A stretch of DNA of 64,000 nt from Vicia villosa (Eukaryota; Streptophyta; Magnoliopsida; Fabales; Fabaceae). The stretch is from contig NC_081182.1 in NCBI RefSeq assembly GCF_029867415.1, positions 9,864,646 to 9,928,645 of the forward strand. Direction: 5' to 3'. The notes below the pieces were generated by a model. It did not search any database and had not been told where the DNA came from. It saw only the letters and a list, made by a program, of their open reading frames with translations. Numbering within the stretch: the stretch's first letter is position 1; every line of letters starts with the position of its first letter. The translations under genes and the position numbers were made by a program. Positions 58,598-64,000 of the stretch are shown here, one piece after another.

Positions 58598-60175
58598 CAG
58601 GGGTGGCCCTGAGCACGGGCTCGCGGGGCGAGAGCCCAGGGCTTCATAATTTTAGGGGCATAAAAAAAATTATTACACCTATATATTTTAAAAGAAAATT
58701 TTCTATTACAAAAATACTTGCTAAATTTTTTTTTAAATACTGATAAACAAAATTATAGGGGCGCTACTTAATAAAAGAATGTAATTTCTCATAAATAAAA
58801 TATAGAGTAGAATAAAATCAATTAATTTATCTAAAATAAAATCAATTAATATATCTATAATTTTAGCAACTAAAGAGTTTAACTGAGACACTAAAATTAA
58901 AACAATGATATAGAAAATATTTTATATTATTAATCCCAAAATTAAGAGTGAAGCACTACTTCAACTAGCTGAACAAGATAATGATCCCTAAAATAAGAGT
59001 GAAGTCGAATCTTTAGCAACTCATTAAATTGAAAACTTTGAATTTGTAGTAGCTATATATGATTATTTGGTTTGAATTGTTAACTGTTGTTAATGAAATT
59101 AGCAAAAGTTTACAAAAAAAAAAAAGACATGTGTATTGATCTGGCTATAAAATTAGTAAAATGTCTGATCAAGTATTTGAAAAAATATAGAGAATCTGGA
59201 TTTGTAAATGCTAAGGCTAGTGCTAAAAAGATTGAGAATGAAATAGAGATTGAATGTGTGTTTATTCAAAAACGTCAAATTAGTAGAAAACAATACTATG
59301 ATGAAAATCCACCTCAACCCACACAACTAAATCTTGAGTCTATTGAAGAGTCTTTTCGAAATCATTATTTCTTATATATTGTAGATCAAACAATTGGCTC
59401 AGTTGATAGAAGATTAGAGCAGTATAGCACATATGAAAATATTTTTGGATTTTTGTTTAGTATTGAAAAGCTTAGATCATTATTTGATAGAAACTTGAAT
59501 GCATGTTGTAAACATCTTGAAACTTGTTTAAAACATGACGATTCTCTTGATCTTGATGGTGAAATTTTGTTTGAAGAATTGAAAGTTATTAGAGAAGTTT
59601 TAACAGTTCAATCAAAATCAAGCTATATGATATTGAGTCTTTAAAGACTTTTAATTGTTTTCTTAATGCACACATAAATTATAGAGTAATATTGACTATT
59701 TATATTAGTGTTGCATCTACTAAAAGAAGTTTTCCTAAATTAAAATTATAAAAATCTTATTTGAGGTCTATTATGTCATAAGATAGATCAAATAGTCTTG
59801 TGTTGATTTTAATTGAAAATAATTTTTTGAAGAACCTTGATTATGAACAAATTATTAACGATTTTGCAACAAAAAATGTTAAGAGGATGATATTTAAATA
59901 ATTTTAAAGGTTTGGTTAATTTTTTTATAGGAAAAAAGACAGGATCAAAAAGAAGAAGAAGAAGAAGAAGAAGTCTCTTTATACTGGTTTATGTTTTGAT
60001 GTAGTATACATTGATTCAAAGATCTATATTTCTATTCTTTTTGCACAATATCAAATGAAAATGTGTTTTTTTATTCAATTATTTCTTTTATCCTTATATA
60101 TTTATTGTTAAAAAATTATAGGGGCGCCACTCTTTTGATTCGCCCAAGGCACCCAAATTCAAAAGACCGGTCCTG
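58598..60175 (+). mobile_element. hAT transposon remnant, 1.58 kb, inserted in the LINE
   Basis: Termini are CAGGGGTGGCCCT (left) and CAGGACCGGTCTT (right, complement). The flanks are CACAAGAG (58590-58597) and CATAAGAG (60176-60183), an 8-bp hAT duplication with one change. The interior carries a hAT transposase fragment on the plus strand. Confidence 0.85.
59087..59900 (+). pseudogene. hAT transposase remnant (zinc-finger MYM/TTF-type family)
   Basis: An open frame of 185 codons (59087-59644, non-ATG-proximal start uncertain) covers a middle part with RQYYDENPP-like, DQTIGSVDRRLEQYSTYENI and DLDGEILFEELKVIREVL. After a frame change, 59690-59900 keeps the C-terminal dimerisation signature: TIYISVASTKRSFPKLKL, KSYLRSIMS and NFLKNLDYEQIINDFATKN. 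The N-terminal zinc finger and most of the catalytic region are missing, so it is not functional. Confidence 0.8.
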
Positions 60176-60611
60176 CATAAGAGTCTCCAGTCTTCCCATC
60201 TCTCAACCTCCCTAACAGTCCCCTTTTGCACTTGGGAAATAGAAAAGAGACTTGAGAATTTGACTTTAAAAAGAGTCTTACCTAGCCACAGATCTTCCCA
60301 AAAAGAAGTATGAAAACCCGATCCCACTATCTTGAATAAACCTAACTCAAACCAATGAAGGAGGTCATCCTTTTTAGAATCAAGAAGGGAAACCATTTTC
60401 CACCAGGTTGAACATGAACGAAGACCGGAAGAACTACAACCATGTAGAAAGGTGACACTGAAGGCACCATACCTGGCATAAAGGATATCAAACCACAGAC
60501 CCGAGCCCCCTGAAAGAAGTCTCCCTCTCCATTTGGATAAAAGGGAAAGGTTAACCAACCGAAGATTTTTATGCAATTGAGGTGGTGTTTATCCTGAAAG
60601 TTGGTAAACAA

Positions 60612-61400
60612 CGCTAGTCTCTTGTTAAATGTTATTGGCGAGACCGACTAGGGAGTCTCAGAAAAATGTGCGTGATTTTTTCCAAATAATGTCAAAATAG
60701 TAAGATTGTGAGTGGTTTCGACAATGATTGAAATTACATTATGAAAATAAAAGCAAGTTAGAGTGAATTTGTAACTTAAATCATAAAGGGTTCGGCCATG
60801 AAAAACACAGAAATGTATAGTAAATTTGAATGTAAATCTTTGCATAAATGGAACTTGATGATCAAACATACATTGCACTCTTGGAACTCATTTCTCTCTT
60901 CGTTTGGTACTCTGACTTTTTGTGAGTTTGGTAGTAAATTTAACACCCCTAGTTCTCTTATTGAAACTATTATTTATACTAAAACACAAATAATTGCTAA
61001 GGGCGGGTTTTTCTCCACTGAGTGCCACGTTCTCCAACGCATGTCTCTTGCTTCAAAAACCGCTTCCATGTGTCCTTTTAATACGGATAAGGTCACCAAG
61101 TGGCTATTCAACCACGTTTGTACCTTTCAACTGTTTTTCTCAAATTAACTGCCTTGGTCGAAATGTCTATATTGGCTACCTGGAAAAAAGTACTAAGTTC
61201 ATAACCCTTTCTCTAGGCTAGACTTCGACACCTTAATTCGCCACTTTCACGTCGAAATGTCGCTAGTATGCACATTGACCACGCTCTTGAACATCACCAA
61301 TGTCGTCCAAAGTTTCCTAATCTTTCCCTTATCTAAGCTTAAATTTTAGGCTTCTTGAAAAATCCTAGCTAACAAATTGTCCCCCAAAATGTCTCTCCTT
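60612..61400. other. Upstream part of the plant-mobile-domain region, no clear gene
   Basis: Open frames at 60798-61148 and 60994-61221 are present on the plus strand without recognisable domain. This may be the decayed 5' part of the element carrying the pseudogene that follows. Confidence 0.35.
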
Positions 61401-61410
61401 ATTTGAAAAC

Positions 61411-62454
61411 ATGTTTGTCACTTCCCTCTATTTATGGGAGGGTTCGACTAATACCTTCCACTTCCCTTGTGTAATGTTCATCCCTACCCTTGTCGACATA
61501 ACAACCATTACTGGCCTTCGTCCAACAGGCGAAATTTTCGACTCAACAGGCAAGAGTGAGAACACAATTGATTTTAGCAAAAATCATGTCGATTTTACGA
61601 AATACATGGAACATTACCGTGAAAAAACCACTATCAAAGTATCCGACACGGAGCACATTACTTTCTTGGCATTATGGTTATCGAGATGCATTTTCTGCTG
61701 TAGATCCTTGAAATTAGCCAAAGGGTTTATTGCCCTAGCCAATCTACTACATAAGGGTCGAGATATCTCCTCAAGTTGATTATAGGTTCGCTCTATAAAT
61801 CCGTAGGAGAAGGAGTGTTGAGTATTCACACATTAAAGCCGAACTCTAATTATCTACCTGCTGGACCTTTCTGGCTGCTCCAACTCTGGCTAAATGCCAC
61901 ATTTGAGCATGTTTTAGCTATCAACAAACCTGATGCCAGAGTCTACCTAAGTGTTTTTTTGATCGAAAGAGTGGCATTTGCCTTTGATCGGCTACTTTCT
62001 CTGAAGATGAATATGCTAATCTACTTGAGTGTCATGTTGTTGACCAACCAAGCCTTACTCATTTCTCTTTTCAACCATCTTTTTACTACACAAAGGAATT
62101 CGACACTTGGAGGAAAGAATACCATGATAAAAGGATCCACCCATTTCCACCACTATCTCAGTGTCTAACAGATGATTTATCCATTATGCAGACCTATTTC
62201 ATAGAAGACAAATGAAACACATAAAAGAAATCAAAGATTTCCAACGATACTTTGAATCTGTGTATAATCCTGCTTGCCTTAGTCGGACCATCTACGAAGT
62301 TGCTCTCACTTTGAAAGAGAAATTCATGAAAAACCTCCTTGATCTAAAAATTCCCTCATATGTCGAATATAAAGACAGGTATGAATTCTCTTTCAACTTT
62401 TATCCCCCTAAATTTCCCACTTTGCAAAGCTCTGACATGGCTTTGACGTTTTGA
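61411..62454 (+). pseudogene. Plant mobile domain (PMD) gene remnant
   Basis: Pieces in three plus-strand frames: 61411-61779 has TFHFPCVMFIPTLVDITTIT, GLRPTGEIFD and HITFLALWLSRCIFCCRSLK with FIALANLLHKGRDIS. A frame change near 61775 leads to IIGSLYKSVGEGV and LPAGPFWLLQLWLNATFEHV up to 62168. A last piece at 62212-62454 is KHIKEIKDFQRYFESVYNPA followed by PPKFP. The TP-x-L-x-D-x-x-x-I-TGL and LWLSRF-x-FCCRS signatures are those of the transposon-associated plant mobile domain (aminotransferase-like) family. Frameshifts and stops show it is dead. Confidence 0.8.
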
Positions 62455-62459
62455 CCTCT

Positions 62460-63770
62460 ATTTCCTCGTTGGTTCGTCTGTGGGTCATATTTAGAGGTGA
62501 TCAAAAACCAATGTTTAAAACTGGCTCATCGAGTGGTCCCTACTAAGCATGATATATACAACTTCAAAGGGCATTTTCATGTCGATATAAAACATGTCAG
62601 GGAATTTACTCGTCACGATTTCTATCGAATTTAGCATTTACCCCTTTATTGTATACTTCCCATTAGTCGAGCATATGAAATGAACCAGGGAGGCAGCTAG
62701 TGACGTTGTTGCCGCTTCACATAAAAAGGGTAAAAAAGAAGCCTCAACGCACACAACCCACGTTCAATTTCACTTCTGAGGTTGCCTATGTTTTCCATAC
62801 GAAATTCGAGATTCATTAAATCATATTGAGTTAGAAACATTTTAATCAAATTCCAAACAACCTCTTAACAAATATTTTGAGAATTTCTATAAAAAAAATG
62901 TTTATTGTCTAATTAAAATAACTAATTTCACTAGTATTCCAATTACATAAATAAGTCTTAAAAGGAACTCGCCAGCTGAGTTCTTGAGAGCAAAATATCT
63001 AGTTATAATTTCAAAGTTTCTTCCTCCAGTTAATCTTCAAACAAAATTTATATTTGGAATTTTGAACTGTCACTTATAACTCATTTCGGCCATTAACTCT
63101 TAGAGAAGAAAAACACTTTAAAATCTCACATTTACTTCCTTTACTACAAGAAAGTCTTGAAGGATGAGGCTAGTAACACATGCAAAATTTGAATTTAGAA
63201 TATTTTGATACAAATGAGAAAAATGGTTGAGTAAAATGAAAACGCAAGGTTTCAATGATAACAGATCAAGTTTTTTGATGAGGTTTAATACTTGAATCGT
63301 GGTATTTTGTTAAGATTTAAAATTTGATATTTTTGGCTATGGAGGGGAGAAGGGTTCGGTTGAGGAGGAAGAAAGAAAGGGTAAAAACTATTTTTGATCC
63401 AAATGAGGGTAATTGCTCTTATTTTATTGTGGTTATGCATATAATTACAAAAATGTCACTCAACTTCACTTATCAATAATGACGCATATGGCACTTCTTG
63501 CTAATTAATCCAATTTAACTCTAATTATCTTAATTTTACCAACTAATATAATTTAGTTACTATTAATTAAATTAAGATGTTACGTAGCACTGATACTATT
63601 ATATATATATTTCTTTTAGATATTTGGAATTTAAAGCAATTATAGGTTACGTAAACGATAACAAACATTTAGACCAATAAACTTATAAACTAAGAACGCG
63701 AATAAGATCTAACTAATATCCTAGATTTATCTTTCAAATTTAATTTTTGAAAATAAATAATTTACTATCA
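62460..63770. other. No gene recognised; probably contains an LTR
   Basis: The stretch ends just before a primer-binding site at 63776, so its right part is likely the 5' LTR of a retroelement that continues beyond the window. The LTR start could not be placed. Confidence 0.4.
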
Positions 63771-63775
63771 ACAAA

Positions 63776-63794
63776 TTGGCACGCCTAGTGAGAC
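63776..63794 (+). other. LTR-retrotransposon primer-binding site
   Basis: TTGGCACGCCTAGTGAGAC preceded by CTATCAACAAA matches the usual start of the internal region of many plant Ty3/gypsy elements (TTGGCACGCCCAGTGGGAC form). Confidence 0.6.
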
Positions 63795-63826
63795 GTAATT
63801 TGAAATAGTTTGTGTCAAATTTTTTA

Positions 63827-64000
63827 TAACTTAAAATTAAAATTTCATAATGGACAATCTCCTAGAAGGAAAAATGTCAATCAGACTAATAATCAAAACA
63901 ATGATTATAATTTGAACGAACAGAAACATGTAGTGGATATGCCCAAGCAAGATCAAATTTCTGATGTAAATTTTCCTTCTAATATGGTTATTAATGAAAT
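63827..64000 (+). CDS. Partial gag-like open frame running off the window
   Basis: An open frame downstream of the primer-binding site reads FHNGQSPRRKNVNQTNNQNN, then DYNLNEQKHVVDMPKQDQIS, and continues to the window end. Its composition (Asn/Gln-rich, basic start) fits the beginning of a retrotransposon gag, but no start codon or domain is visible. Confidence 0.4.

Larger units (their letters stand above)
57604..60567 (-). mobile_element. 5'-truncated LINE with 16-bp target duplications, split by a hAT element
   Basis: TTTATGCAATTGAGGT lies at 57588-57603 and 60568-60583. The left copy continues into a T run, the poly(A) end of a minus-strand LINE. The coding part at 60567-60184 reads NLRLVNLSLLSKWRGRLLSG, WFDILYARYG and SFWEDLWLGKTLF. 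Beyond the hAT insert, near 58400-58100, it reads PLKVAVFSWQLLLDKFPSRENL (zf-RVT region), and near 58070 VMIWHVVVWPI. Without the hAT insert the LINE is about 1.38 kb. Stops are frequent, so it is old. Confidence 0.88.

Overview
This is a plant nuclear DNA window. It has spliced genes with GT-AG introns, TATA boxes, AT-rich intergenic DNA and many families of plant transposable elements. The repeats (an Ogre-type LTR with long noncoding ends, OTU-carrying Mutator-like elements, legume-style MITEs) suggest a legume, possibly of the pea/vetch tribe. The species cannot be fixed from sequence alone. There are no prokaryotic features.

Four host genes can be read with exact exon borders. A GASA/Snakin cysteine-rich peptide gene lies at 6051-6527 (minus). 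An ERD2-related membrane protein gene lies at 12740-16916 (minus, six exons, 272 aa). A small three-helix membrane protein gene is nested in that gene's first intron at 15692-16057. A lysine-rich probable nuclear protein gene lies at 23856-26750 (plus, four exons, 264 aa). A B3-domain gene fragment is at 38051-38520. Two copies of a possible structured noncoding RNA locus lie 19.5 kb apart (35.5-35.9 kb and 55.0-55.4 kb). Each has a site II / telobox / TATA promoter and a nearly invariant core with C/D-box-like motifs.

Most of the rest is transposon stratigraphy, and many borders are fixed by target-site duplications. They include three 5'-truncated LINEs (347-694, 45320-48585, 57604-60567), a hAT element inside the third LINE (58598-60175), an Ogre-type solo LTR (31685-34612) inside a SINE-like element, a second solo LTR (40808-43250), a 294-bp foldback MITE (35023-35316), and decayed Ty3/gypsy, Ty1/copia and plant-mobile-domain coding remnants.

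The most striking object is a complete 4.4-kb Mutator-like transposon at 49512-53909. It has terminal inverted repeats, an 8-bp target duplication, a MULE transposase joined to an OTU-type cysteine protease domain (broken by one frameshift in an A10 run), a second small gene with its own TATA box, and twelve copies of a ~20-bp palindrome. The palindromes lie only in its noncoding parts, five at each end and two between the genes.
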